A stretch of 64,000 bases of DNA from Mesocentrotus franciscanus (Eukaryota; Echinodermata; Echinoidea; Camarodonta; Strongylocentrotidae), in the NCBI GenBank assembly GCA_037976565.1, contig CP137685.1:21154032-21218031 (forward strand), read 5' to 3'. The translations under genes and the position numbers were made by a program. The first letter of the stretch is position 1. Each line of letters begins with the position of its first letter. Below, piece by piece: positions 49,513 to 61,868 of this stretch. Under the pieces are notes generated by a model. The model was not told where the DNA came from. It did no database searches and was given only the letters and a program-made list of their open reading frames with translations.

Positions 49513-50293
49513 TAGTAACTCTCTTTCTCTTTCTATACACAATGTATTTCTCCACCTCTCAGCTTCCCTTCTGATTTCTCTCCATCTCCTCTTAATTCAC
49601 ACCTTCCCCCACATAAACAGAAAAATGAACACTGCGTTTCTATGGAAACGATGTTATGTTCTTCTATGTCACCTTCATTAATTTCTTGCCATGGCAACGA
49701 GAGACTACAAACAAACAAAATTGTCCTTCAAGGAGAGAGTCATATATGATAATCTCCAAAATGCTATTCTCCCCCACCATGGTTGGTTTTAAAACTGAAA
49801 TACATACAAATGATATGAACAATTATACAAATCAAGAAATAAAAAAGACTGGATAACTCTTTTCAGAATCATAAATATAATGGCTCTGTTCCCAACACAG
49901 GTCCAAAGGCCCAGCTGTACATGTAAGAATCATAATGGACCTGTTATTATCACATTACTGGGGTGCGCTTAGTGTGAAAATCGACAATTGAAATGGCATT
50001 AGAAATTGACATTCCTCTGAAAGGATGTTCATCATGTGTTGAAGAACACTCAAGGAGTGGACTCCATCTTCGAGAGCCAACTTATGTCTGGTCTGGAGGG
50101 ACGTTAAGAGTAGCTTGCTCATGTTATTAATCTCAGGGAATAGTCGAGTCAGGACCTGCCATATTCAATCAAGGGCAAATCCAAGCATCACGGAATGACA
50201 TTTTCAAAGCATTTTCAATTTTGAAAAGAAAATATTATAGAATTTTTAATTTTAATCTACAAATTAATGACATTCTATATAAACTAATATGAA

Positions 50294-50482
50294 GTACTTT
50301 CACAACAGATAAGTATCCTATCAATCATTCATCGAATTCATGAAATATTGTATTTAAAATGCTGTGTTACAGAATGGACAAAAATTGACCTTCTATGTCA
50401 TTCCGTAACAAAGTATACAAAATTCATATTTCATAAATTTGATGAATAGTTGATAGGAAATTCATATATTGTGAAAGTAACT
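50294..50482. repeat. ~190 bp imperfect inverted repeat
   Basis: GTACTTTCACAACAGATAAG with its partner ending CATATATTGTGAAAGTAAC; inner blocks ATCCTATCAATCATTCATCG and GATGAATAGTTGATAGGAAA, GTTACAGAATGG and CATTCCGTAAC. AT-rich, no ORF. Confidence 0.82.
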
Positions 50483-50903
50483 CACATAATTTAATATACG
50501 ATATCATTCATTTTGATATTCTTTATGAAAAATAAAAAAGTGCATTTTTAACTTTTTACTTTTGACCTTGACCCTTACTTTAATGTAATGCATAATCCAT
50601 AACTAATATACAAATAATACACAGGTGTGAGTGCGTTATGGTCGATGCAGCGCATGAGGGTATTTACTACGGTGCAAAATATCATAACAAATGGGTTATC
50701 ATCTTTAAAGGTAAAGACCAGTTTTGGAAATGCCCCTGTCTCAAAAAATGAAATGGAAGCTCTCATTACCAATCATGTGAAAGAATATGTTTTGACTAAT
50801 ACGTGATGATACAAATTTTGCCGAGAAACCGCCTACTAATTGATATATTTGGTAAATTATTATATCTATTGGGACCAAATAGATATCGCGCACGTGGTCT
50901 TGT

Positions 50904-51105
50904 AGTCCCATATACATCTTTCTGTGTACAGTGCTTGTAACTTTACCAAGACTGGGTCAAATTTCTTATCATTTTGATGATTCCAGAACCTTGCAGTACA
51001 CACCAATACTAATATGCTAGATGATCAACCTTTTCTGATCGATTCCACAACGTTTCTTTCACAATGCAATCGCATGACCAGAACTGGCCTTTATCTTTAA
51101 AGAGA
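50904..51105 (+). repeat. Dispersed repeat family R1, copy 2
   Basis: Closest match to 36440-36715 (few substitutions over about 190 bp). Confidence 0.87.
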
Positions 51106-51231
51106 AATAAACACTCTTCCTAATGGTACTAAATATAGCGATGATTATGCCATGACAAGAGAGATATAATCAATCAAACTTGAGTTTCCAAACTTTTTTT
51201 GAGGGTTTATGTTATAGGTAGGTCCCAATCA

Positions 51232-51325
51232 TCTGCTGAGGATGTTAATCCTGTATTAATTGATACGAGTTGATGCCCTTCTGTCTCCCAACAGATTGTC
51301 TGCTGAGAGCCAGAAGGGTGCTTAA
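51232..51325. repeat. Two adjacent foldback hairpin remnants
   Basis: A degenerate copy (left CTGCTGAG, right GATGCCCTTCTGTCTCCCAA) is followed after a few bases by a second left arm, CTGAGAGCCAGAAGGGTGC, with no matching right arm. Confidence 0.75.
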
Positions 51326-51456
51326 TAACTCTATGCAAAGGATACGATTTATTGCACTATTCGCTTTCAGAAAAGACAGGGTCTACTCATGAGGAGCTTT
51401 CAATTCAACGAATATGATGCATTTATCCTATATCTTCCTATCATCATTATCAAGTA

Positions 51457-51666
51457 GAGGCACGATGGCTCAGTGGTAAAGCAGTGATCACGTTTAACCG
51501 GGAGGTCCCGGGTTCAAAACCAAGTCGATTCGCTAGTGCCCTTTGGTAAGGCAGTAATCATCATTACCAAGTCCCTCGGAGAGGACTTCAAGCCGTCGGT
51601 CCCCTCAAAGCATTCATACGCTTTCTTAGGAATCAGGTAAAACAAACAAACAAACAAACAAACAAG
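51457..51666 (+). mobile_element. tRNA-derived SINE, second family
   Basis: GATGGCTCAGTGGTAAAGC (A box) and CCCGGGTTCAAAACC (B box), then GCTAGTGCCCTTTGGTAAGG and CCAAGTCCCTCGGAGAGGAC, ending in (AAAC)n. Not a functional tRNA because the cloverleaf does not close at a normal length. Confidence 0.85.
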
Positions 51667-51732
51667 TGAACTGAGCTTCATCTACTTCAATGGAGTGACC
51701 ACCCTGGAAATTTCCTACAACTTCATGACTAA

Positions 51733-52186
51733 GACCCCGTTCTCATTCACTTCGTTGGAGCGGTCTATTAAGACCTGTTCCTTAGGAGCAGTTCTTAGGT
51801 GAGTGAGAACGGTCAAAGTGGTCCAGGAAGTGGACTTCTGGACCGCTCCAGAAGACCACCTCAGGAGGTGGTCTTGAGGAACGGGTCTTATTAAGAGCGG
51901 TTTGGAGCGCTCTAACGTGCGAGTGTGAACGGAAGCGTACTTTGAACGGAAGTGAGCTAGTGACGTTCTGTGCGAAACATGTAGTACATGTACATACGCT
52001 TAGTATTCCGCGAAAAATTTACCCGCTGACCTGAGCTGCCATAGCAACAAGACCACTTTGACTCGTGGAGCGGTTTGAGCCATAAAAAACTGCTTGGAGT
52101 GTGAACGCTCCCAAACCGTTCCTCAAGACCCGTTCCTCTGGAGCGGTCTAACTAAGACCACTTTCAAAGTGAGTGAGAACGGGGTC
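51733..52186. mobile_element. 454 bp MITE with TAA target duplication
   Basis: Ends GACCCCGTTCTCATTCACTT and AAGTGAGTGAGAACGGGGTC, flanked on both sides by TAA (51730-51732 and 52187-52189). A 3 bp TAA target duplication with long terminal repeats is typical of PIF/Harbinger-type non-autonomous elements. The interior has further inverted blocks with GGAGCGGTCT and GACCACCTCAGGAGGTGGTC. No ORF. Confidence 0.87.
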
Positions 52187-52514
52187 TAACAGTAACACTC
52201 ATCAGTCACCATGCAAAACTGTACCGAGAAAGATAAAAAACATGATCGCAACTTCAAATAAAGACTCGACTCAAGGGAAATTTCAATACCCTATTGGATG
52301 TCCCAAAGTAATCATGTTCGGATTACGTATCATATCATTCTAATGTTCGCACATTTCAAATATTGACGTACAAGGCCGTTGAAATTGCCCAAGGATGGTT
52401 TCCTGGAAAGCACAAACTTCTACTTTAATGGAGACTAGAAAAAAGGGGGAAAAAGAAAGAGAAGAAGCACAAATGCACTCCTTTCTAGAGAGACTCAAAG
52501 CTTGCACAACAATC

Positions 52515-52795
52515 TTGGGGGTGTTTCACAAAGATTAAGATCAATTTTAAGTTGGACTTAACTATGGCAGGCCATTCATGCCATTAATTGCTCTCACCAT
52601 TATGATCTTGAGATGATATTTTTCCCTTCAATAATGAACTATAAAAAAATGTAAATTCTGTAGATTTGTGACCATGATTTTTACGTCCCTTGAGAGACCA
52701 ATGCCAGTAAATGGTGAGAGCAAACAGTGGCATTAATGGCCTGCCATAGTTAAGTCCAACTTCAAGTCAATCTTAGTCTTTGAAAACACCCCCCT
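52515..52795 (+). mobile_element. GGGGGGTGTTTCACAAAG element
   Basis: Ends TGGGGGTGTTTCACAAAGAT and TCTTTGAAAACACCCCCC. The interior has CTCTCACCATTATGATCTTG and CCCTTGAGAGACCAATGCCA as in the 16545 copy. Confidence 0.87.
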
Positions 52796-53410
52796 GTTTT
52801 GATAGAGTGGACTACAAGATGAGAATTGATTGAGAGTCCGTCTTTGGGATGATGAATTAACCCTACTTTTTTTTCTTCATTTATTCCAACGTTGCAGCAG
52901 AAGTGAGGCAATACTTCTCTGAATGCTTGGTTGTTTTGCTAGATTACTTGGCCAATAATCAAACTTTCTGTTCACACTTCCATCAATTCTATAACCCGGT
53001 GGGGGAGGGAAGCGGGAAGCGGTGAAATGTATTGCTGTACACAGGCATGACCAAAAAAAATGAGTAAAAAGGGTAGTTTTTGCTGGTTGAAGCACATGAC
53101 GCAATTAGAGTGTCAAAACTCAGGGTAATGAATGGGGTTTTTTTTCTTGGGTTTGTGACAATACATTTAGAGTACCCTTTAATTTCCCCATAGTATTATT
53201 TAGAGATTTCATTGAGGAAGACTTCATTTAGGGGATATGTTCGTTTGAGGGGGTTAAACTTGTTTAGAGGGGAAATTTTTCCAGAAAAAGCATGAAAATA
53301 CTTGAAAAGGAAGTGATTTTTACCAATGGGTGAAACTTTTTTAGGGGGACTTTGGAAAACCTGTGGTTATGCATGCATGTGTACCGTGATATATTCTGAC
53401 TGGACCCTCT

Positions 53411-53626
53411 GGCCCGGATTCACAAAGGAGGTTTAAATGTAACCCATGGTTTAAACCCTCATTTACATAACCCATGGTTTAAAATAAGCGCCAATTAAGC
53501 GTACCTGGCCTGGTGCGCGTCTAATATCAAACCTCCGACTGTGTCACGCTTATTTTAAACCATGGGTTATGTAAATGAGGATTTAAACCAGGGGTTAAAT
53601 TTAAACCTCCTTTGTGAATTCGGGCC
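53411..53626. mobile_element. Foldback element with AACCCATGGTTT arms
   Basis: GGCCCGGATTCACAAAGGAG and CTCCTTTGTGAATTCGGGCC ends. Inner pairing includes CTCATTTACATAACCCATGG with CCATGGGTTATGTAAATGAG. The spacer holds GGCCTGGTGCGCG. About 216 bp, non-coding. Confidence 0.88.
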
Positions 53627-54040
53627 TCTGGGTCTATATCTGTGATAGCTCTTTGAAAAATGTAGGAATAAAAGGATCATTTTAGTGCGTTGGATTTGTA
53701 TTGATGATTTGTATTGTGACTATAGTCTTACGAGTATCAGCTAGTGACATTTATTAAGAGAAAGAGAGTTGCACACGGCAAGTAAAGAGTGTATGACTCT
53801 CGTACGTCGCACACGTGCTATACTCATATCAAATAGCTATTACAGAGCTGGGGAGGATGGAAATTCTCACCCTCCTTGGAATAAATCAAATGTTTATCTG
53901 GCGGGTGTCAAACTACATTAATGTTGCATTGCATAGAAATGACTTGTTCATATGTGAATAAGTGTCATCACTGACTTAATAAGCTGGCATATTTGCCATG
54001 GTTTAGCTTATGAATGTTTGTGCTGTATGTATATTTATAA

Positions 54041-54286
54041 GCGGATGTGTCGTGGTGTAGTGGTTCATTCACTTGACTCTCAATCCAAGGGTTGAGGGTT
54101 CAAATCTCAGCCCGGCACCGACGTCCTTTTGGCAAGAAATTTAATCCACATTTAATTGCCACTCTCTTCCCAGGTGTAAATGGGTACCTAGCATCTGCTG
54201 GGGTAATAATAATTGCAGGTCCCTCAGGAAGAACAGCATTGAAGCTGTTGATGCTTCCCTGGGTAAACAAAATTATTATCATCATT
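54041..54286 (+). mobile_element. tRNA-derived SINE, near full length
   Basis: GGTGTAGTGGTTCATTCACT (A-box-like) and GGGTTCAAATCTC (B box) head the same body as 47179: CGGCACCGACGTCCTTTTGG, AAATGGGTACCTAGC, GGGGTAATAATAATTG and a TTATTATCATCATT tail. Confidence 0.85.
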
Positions 54287-55717
54287 GTGTGAAATCAGTG
54301 AAGGCTCTGTGATTTAATTACCCGATCATTCCATGTTCATTCACTATGACTCTAAAGCTGTGAAAAGTCGTTCATTCATGACTTACAAGTAATGTTTGGC
54401 AATGGGAGCGGGCCTCCCTGCACAGGCCTCCCACACACATCCCGACATGTTATTAGAGTTTAAGGGTGGGCTGCTAAATTAATGAGAGCGTCTCCCATTC
54501 TGAAGCCAAGACTCGTCTCCTGCTCATGATTGCTTTAACACTCCATACCTCTACTCATGCTAATGGCTGTATTATTAAAGCATACATCATTCTTGAACTA
54601 GGACACAGACATAAGTATTATTTTGCTTGCTTGCTTAATAGGCTGGATACATACATTTTCACCCGTGTACCTTTCAACAGAATTGTAGCTACTGTGGATA
54701 AAAAGCCATCTAGGGGTCTGGTTGCACAGGTAGCTCAAAAGATGTTAAATTTGTCACCTACTGTAGGTGTCTGTAAGCATGGTTTTTCGAGCTCTGTGCT
54801 TTACAAAAAGAAAAGGAGGAAAAACAAAAACAAAACCGACACCCATGTCAAGATAGAACTCTCTCAATACATTAATTGCTTTTCAATTCAGCTGCTAAAG
54901 TACATTTAGAAAAAGAAATATACTCTGCAATGTTTAAGAGTCTAAGAGATAATGCAGATACATCTTAAAATGTCTAACATTCTATTTTCTCATCTTCCAA
55001 TGTCTGTTACATCTAGGGAAAAAAAGAACAAACTCTAGTCCACTACGGTATAATGTGCAATGATCCATGAAAGGGAGAATTCACAGTTGTAGACTGTGTG
55101 TGAAAATGAAATGTGAATTCCTCTGCACTACAAATAAAACATGTGTTTAGAACTAAAAATGAATCACGATCTATCATCACGATATAGAGTCTTTCCTTCA
55201 ACTTGAAGTCATCATTACTGACATGTTTACCCATTCCGCACACACGCGAGAGATTGATGCCCATTTTTCCATCACTCCAATTTCATCTCAAAACACTCCG
55301 ACTCTATATTCAGTGTCGGCAAGCCACAAATCAGCTATCCTTCCCCTTCGATAAATCGCCTAAACCTCATATTCTGGGCAAACGCACAAATCCAGTGGTC
55401 AATTTATTCATCTTCTTCTCAGAGTGCATCCATGCAGAGAATTATTCTTGATTTAACCTACTGAACACTAAACCCAAGATAACTTTGGCTAGAGTCTCTG
55501 GAAAATGTGTTTAACCAAAATAAAATCACTTATCAACTGGGTTTAATAGTAAAGCAGAAGTCCACTTTGATAAAAGAAATTGGTTTCAATAAACAAAACA
55601 ACGAAAAATGAGAGAAACAGATTGATGAAAACTCTGATGAAGAAAGTTCTGAATCTTTTAATACACAAGCTACCCTCTGACCATGAAGAGTGGGTCTTAT
55701 GACACACACTCCTAGAA

Positions 55718-55850
55718 CAATTGCTCCGAGGTGATTTCCTACACTAACCACTTTCCTAATTTCAACCAACCCGATACTACACCCAACCCGAACCCTTTAT
55801 CTTTGATAAAATAAAGAGCAATAATTGTCGCTGTAGCAAATGACAGACAG
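55718..55850. repeat. Repeat with degenerate CCCTAA-like core, copy 2
   Basis: ACAATTGCTCCGAGGTGATT at the left pairs with AGCAATAATTGTCGCTGTAG at the right; the core includes CACCCAACCCGAACCC. Confidence 0.7.
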
Positions 55851-55876
55851 TGAAGTACTCATCAGATAGGGCCTAT

Positions 55877-56195
55877 TATATCCTGCATCAAAAATTTGTT
55901 GGCTTTTGATTGGTTGAGAGCTCGTCACATGACCAGAAATATTTGAACCATTTTTAGAAAGTACTATATGAGAGTACTATTTGGGAGTACTATTTGGGAG
56001 TTGAAATTTTTTTTTTTTTTTTTTTTTAATTGAATTTTTTTTTTCTTCAAATCTTGATTTAATGAAAACAAAATATTCTAAATCTTTTTAGATAAAAATT
56101 GACATTTTTTTTGTTCTAAATTTGTTTTTGTCCCAAAAGTGTGTTTTTTTTTTGTTTTTGTTTTTTTATAAAATAAATTTTTGATGCAGGATATA
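55877..56195. mobile_element. T-rich inverted-repeat element
   Basis: TATATCCTGCATCAAAAATT at the left and AAATTTTTGATGCAGGATAT at the right. Inside are TTGGTTGAGAGCTCGTCACA and long runs of T. Probably non-autonomous; no ORF. Confidence 0.8.
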
Positions 56196-56198
56196 AAA

Positions 56199-56362
56199 CA
56201 AATATACCATGCTTTCTATTCGAGGTACTGGTTAAAACTATGGGCCTCGGTGACTCCAAAAGTACCATTTGCTTCGGGGCTGCGCCCCTCAGCAAATAGT
56301 ACTATTGGAGTCACCTCTTGCGCATAGTTTTAACCAGAACCTCTCAAGACAGTGTATATTTG
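56199..56362. mobile_element. Inverted repeat with GC-rich apex
   Basis: Arms pair GAGGTACTGGTTAAAACTAT with ATAGTTTTAACCAGAACCTC and GGTGACTCCAAAAGTACCAT with ATAGTACTATTGGAGTCACC. The apex is CGGGGCTGCGCCCC. Adjoins the T-rich element on its left, like 32646-32830. Confidence 0.8.
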
Positions 56363-56426
56363 TATACTATGTAGAGGTACTCTTTGAGTTGTGATAATAA
56401 CCCCTTTGGTCAATGGGGTTTCTATA

Positions 56427-56815
56427 GGTCTGTCTGCATCAGCCCGAGTTAGCCAAATAGCCCGCTATTTTATGTTCCGGAAAATTAGCCCGAAGTTACA
56501 AATCGCGTTTTAATCAGCTCGAAAAATTTGCTCAGTGTTCGTGCATGCGCAGTGCGAGGCCCTTTGAGCTAACATATTAACGCACATGCTGGGATCGAGA
56601 AATCTTCCCGAGTCTTTGGGCTAGTGAAGACGGACCACAAATAGCGGGCTATTTTGCAAACTAGCCCAAGATATCTTGGGAAGATTTCCCAAGCAAATAG
56701 CCCGCTATTTGTATCTTCACCTGTCAAATAGCCCGCTATTTCATGATCTGGCTAATTTCCTGGTTCAGAAATAGCGGGTTATTTAGCCAACTAATGAAGA
56801 TGATGAAGACAGGCC
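56427..56815. mobile_element. Element with repeated AAATAGCCCGCTATTT
   Basis: GGTCTGTCTGCATCAGCCCG at the left and a related GATGATGAAGACAGGCC at the right. The near-palindromic AAATAGCCCGCTATTT or its complement AAATAGCGGGCTATTT recurs about five times, in both orientations. GC content and CpG-like content (GCATGCGCAGTGCGAGG) exceed the surroundings. Confidence 0.7.
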
Positions 56816-57423
56816 TTATGTGCAAAAGAGAGACGTTCTTTTCCAAGAATGTGATTTTCAGGAAGATTTTGATTATAGTTTGTCTATAGTTGGATGGCTC
56901 AAACAACCCATATCCTGTATTATATGTGATTAAGCCAGATTCTTTTAAAGTGCAATTCCATTACGGGAACTCCAGATTAGCATTACTCCTGAAAAACCAC
57001 GGTACGGACACACTTTAACTCATATCTCCCAGTGTAATGAACTGCTTGAAGTGCGTTTACCTCTGTGTAATACGGTACAATCGTTATATAGAAATTGCCT
57101 CAATTAAGGGACACATATATCATCCAAATATGAAAGAGAATTACAACATCCTTGATTATTTTTCTCATTTTTGGAAGTCTGGGATTCAATAATGTAGAAG
57201 CAAGCTATTAGAATAGTACCATTATTGCTGTTTCCATGACAACTGCAGCCACAGTCTCCACCAGAATTTATGAAATTAACAATATGGTTTGTTCGATGAG
57301 AAATTCTTAGTCCCGCAGACTGACATGGAGCAGTTGAATAAACCACTAAAGAAGATATGAAGCAAAGAAAACACAACTTGGAAATATAATTTGCCAAAGG
57401 ACCTAAACTTGTACTCTAAAATA

Positions 57424-57453
57424 CAGAGTCAATGTCCTTCAGGCTCTAAAAAA
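57424..57453. repeat. Half copy of the foldback hairpin
   Basis: Only a right-arm-like GTCAATGTCCTTCAGGCTCT is present. Confidence 0.6.
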
Positions 57454-60159
57454 GTTTATTCTTGGCAGCGAGACACTTTTCCTTTATTCCCCTTTCTTGC
57501 ATCTCACATAACGAACTTAATTATGCTCTAAAACAAAAAAATGAATGACATGGAGCCTTCTTGCAAGCAGTCGGCGAATTGTAACTTCATTGATTCTTTA
57601 TTTTTTTTGCAAAGGGAAATATTTTTTTCATTGTCATATCGTCAACGTTTTTATGAACCAATGAACCTGTCACATATATAAATCTATGTAGGAATTCGTT
57701 GGTTCATAATATCAACATTGATGTGTGAAAGAAACTTAAGCTGTACAGGTTTGGAGTGAAGGAAAACAAAACTTGTTTTCACATAGATAAGATGGTGAAT
57801 ACACTTCACATTATTTGCTCATCGTTTTAATAACAAAATACCAATCATCTATCTATGTACACACAGCCATGACTGGCCGGCCCACTGCATGATCACACCA
57901 AGGTGTTAATCTATTTTGAATGTGAGTAATGATAACACGCTGGGAGAAGCGAGCCCTCCAACTGTTATTCTTTCTTCTCTCTCTCTCTGCTCTTCCTTGT
58001 ATTCTTTCACTCCCGACGGGAACGATTTAATCAAGAAGAGGGATAGGAGTGTGACTGTTGCCTGTGGGGTGGGAGGTTAGTCTTCCTGACCAGTCACTTG
58101 TATGGTCTAAAATCATTGGTCAAGAATAATAATAAGTAATTGCTGGTTGTTCGTCTGCCAAGGATCATGGTAGAAATGAACAATGACATTGGTTGATTTG
58201 GAAACTTACCAAACCATTGTTATCCTAAGATTTGATTTTCAAATTTGAAATGTACCTGGTATTTTGCCTTATTCAGAATAATAAATTTGATTGTCTTTAC
58301 TGTACCTACGATACTGATTAGACACATGTCTACTAATGGCAATGCTCGAAATTGACCATTCCTCTAAACTGACAATTTCTCTTTCAGAGTGTACAGCGAG
58401 AAAAACAAGAACGATAAAAAGTGCTATGATCTATTCCTTCCTGATCTACAAGATTAAAGATTTTAGCTACATGTATGCTGCAGACGGCAAGGACAATCTC
58501 TGTTGCCATCCCCACCCCATAACCCCCAAACTGTAATGACAGGTAACTATCTCCCTCAAACCTATTCATGAACCACCCACAGGGGCTTGCCAGGGAGGGT
58601 AAGCATGTATCCTCTGCACCCTCGGTCCCTGGTCTATCCAGTGTAAACGCACCCTGTGACCGATATGTGCTTCCAGTGGTTTTTTTCTCCCTATCTCAAA
58701 TATTTTCATTCAACCGACAGGTAAGAAGGTGAATGGCAGATATGAGGCTCATAGATAAACAAGAAATTAGGGCTTCTGGCTTAATGCTGTCACTCCTGTA
58801 TGGGTGTGCTAAGGAGTTTAATCACAAGTCGATTCTATTTTAATTAAAAGGTCTTTAAACTTCTGATAGGCCTATCTCTCTGAATAATATTTTAAGAATA
58901 AACGTTTTATGACATCAGCAGGTGCTCCCTGCACTATTCAAGTAATGCAACCTGTTCCCAATATCTACATTAAAGGACATTACAAAAACTGGACTTGGTG
59001 ACCCTGACACAGCTAAAGCACAGTCAGGGCGTGAGCTTCAGAGTCTTTTTAGGCTTGACGATATCCTCAGCATAGGCTGCAGAATAAAGAGAGTCTCCAT
59101 GGACAGGCTCTGAAAGATGGACCTTTCCCCCACCCGTGTATATCTAATATCAACTGCCATTTCCCATTAAGATGCGATAGCCACATGCCACGCAAGGGAT
59201 CAGAAGACAAAATCTAATAAATATATCAAGTGCCTTTACATTCCTTTGCAGCAAAATGCTCTTTTGTGTGGCACAATGCAGTTTATTCATTAACACTAAG
59301 CAGAGTGTCTGTCAGCACTTGCTGATATGCCTATAGAACTCCTCTTTTGTTTCTTTCCACGAGTGACTTAAACAAAATCACTCATTTCAATGTTAAACAA
59401 TAATTTCTTTGATCACTGTAAGAAATTACACACAACAAAATATTGCTGGATGATGACACACTACACTTCATCGAAGAAACCTACAGACTACCTGTCAAAA
59501 AGGACCAACAGATGGTGACTCATTTGGGGGCATTTCACCCCTGTAGAGATGTACTAAGTGTATATGTACTTTGTTTTGTTTGTTCAAAAGCATTGTAATT
59601 TCACACCTACTCTGGATAAAGGCAGAAATGGAATTAACACTTGCCCTGTCACTAGAAAATGTAAGAAATTGTATAAAAAATATGAGGCTCTTCACTTTGT
59701 TGAAAAGATTGCAATCAGTTCACATCAGCAGTAGATGTTAGTTGACACGTATGAAACGGGCTACATATGTGAACTGGACATCCCTTAAAAGATCAACTTG
59801 AGTTCTGGTAAACATAGAAAATAAATTCTCACAGAATCCAACAAAATTTACACTGAATGTTCAAGATTACAAATAAATGACATGTGCCACACAATTTTGG
59901 TAGAAAATGTATAGTTGCTGAGTAATAAGCATATAAAGATAAGGAAATTCGGGTGAGTACGAGGCCCGCCACCATGTGCTTTACACAGGTCACTATGTGC
60001 AAATGGGAGTTGTGGTTTTTATCGAAGATGATGCCCAGTAAGTTATTATGCGTTTGTTTTTATTTCACTGCAGGATAAACAATCCAGAAAAAAATCATAG
60101 CGATTTTCTCTCAAAATATGATTCCCATACCAGAGCTCAAAATGAGCTTTAAGTGTGAA

Positions 60160-60735
60160 AACTGTATGAGGCTGCTCCAATAGTGCAACCTGTTCATATC
60201 TTCTGCAGATAACTGAATTCAATGAAATTTATCAATTGCTAATTGAAACATTGATAGCAAAATCTATCTGTGAATAGAGCATTGCCTAGAATACTATGGA
60301 AAAGTATGAGGCTGTTCACATAGTTCAATTAGTTCACATCTTCTCGAGATAACTCAGTGAAATATATATATAACATAAAGCATTGACAAAATAATACAAT
60401 TGTGAACAGAGCATTGCTGAGTATATAATAACAAACGGGTGATGCTGTTTAGATTGTGTAATCAGTTCACATCTTCGTCAGATAACTCGGTGAAATAAGT
60501 TAAGTGTGAATGGAAATGTTTGAAGCACCCTACATATGTGAACAAGGCATATCCTAAAATACTTTGAAACTGTATGAGTTCAAATTTGTAACAGATTGCA
60601 ATCAGTTCACATCTTCTAAAGATAACTCGATAAAGTATGGCAAGTGTACATTGAGGTGTTTGCAGCACTCTACATACCGGTATGTGAATAGGGCATTCCC
60701 TGAAATGCTATAAAGAATGTATGGAGCTGTTGAAA
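60160..60735. repeat. ~140 bp tandem array, 4-5 units
   Basis: Units contain TATGAGGCTGTT, CAGTTCACATCTTCT, AGATAACTCGGTGAAATA and GTGAACAGGGCATTCC. They begin near 60163, 60306, 60437, 60575 and 60719. A related but separated unit is at 59680-59800. Confidence 0.88.
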
Positions 60736-61793
60736 TTAAGTCAATGACATAAATCAACTTCAAATCGGAATGGATAACATAATAATGTATTACTGTAGGC
60801 CTCCCATGGGGGCACGATTATAGCCCAATTTTATGCATACAGTCATCCCGGCATTGCACGGCTTGGAAGCAGTTAGAGAATTCCAATCAATATTGATTGA
60901 TTTATACAACTTCGGGCGCCGAACTGGTTTTTTCTGCAAACATTCGGATGGGAATTAAACTGAAACATAATCACAGTTAAAAGCAGAGAGCTAATCAAAC
61001 TGAAATGCTATAGCATGCGATCAAGCACGGATTAAAGTGTTAAGTGATATATGTTACCAGGAGGTTTGCGGCTTCCTAACATTACAAATTCGTAATAAGA
61101 AAATGGCAGTAGTATAGGTCTAGTCTGAAACACCCAGACATCATTCCATCACATGAAGGTAATCTTTCAACCTTTCATACTGTTTGGTACATCATAACTA
61201 CTTGCGAGTTAATCTCTTTGTGATGGTATGAAGGTATATATCATGATTTTTAGTTATGATAGATAAGCTTTCATCAAAAGTAGTCTAGGACACTACAAAT
61301 CTGACCGTTATGATATTAAGGTATAGGAATGAGACTATCGCTACCTTTGCTCTAATCCGATTACAAAATGCATTACTTAAAGGAAGGCCGTAAGACAGAG
61401 GTAAGTAGATGTAGCAATTGCTGCTACTGTACTGCAGATTAAAGCAATACAGGAAAGACCGAATTATGTAATGGTACTCTGTCAAAGTGCTTTTGCTATA
61501 ACCCTTTGACAGCCACAGACAGATCTGATTGCCAACTATTTTGGATTGAAAACAGTTTGTCCTTGATTTTGAAACACAAAATTGGATATACATTGAAAAA
61601 TTGGATATCATGGAACACTGTTGTTTTTCATTTTTGTTCCCAAATCAATTAATGGAAAGAAACGCACGATGTAATATTGTAGTTGTGATAAATGTTTGAA
61701 AACTTGGTTGCATTGAAAGGTGAGAGAAATGTAAAGGTATAATACAACCATAAACTGAAAATTACATTTTATGGACACAGCATCAAATTGAAT

Positions 61794-61868
61794 GTTGAGA
61801 GCCAGAGTGGCATCGATTCTAAACCATACACTATGACGAAGAGTTGATACCCTTCTTGCTCTAACATA
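61794..61868. repeat. Foldback hairpin of the GAGCCAGAAGGGC family
   Basis: TTGAGAGCCAGAGTGGCATC and GATACCCTTCTTGCTCTAAC arms around a loop with CCATACACTATGACGAAGAG. Confidence 0.85.

Noticed and set aside
51457..51540. Possible tRNA gene
   Set aside because: A and B boxes are present but the acceptor and anticodon stems do not form at tRNA length, and the sequence continues into a SINE body found in other copies.
54526..54909. 127-residue plus-strand ORF
   Set aside because: No recognisable family; the Lys-rich tail comes from an A-rich stretch.
57104..57397. 97-residue ORF with Gly-Cys cluster (DCGCSCHGN)
   Set aside because: Considered as a BK N-terminal exon because it lies upstream on the right strand, but it matches no BK N-terminus and has no clear donor.
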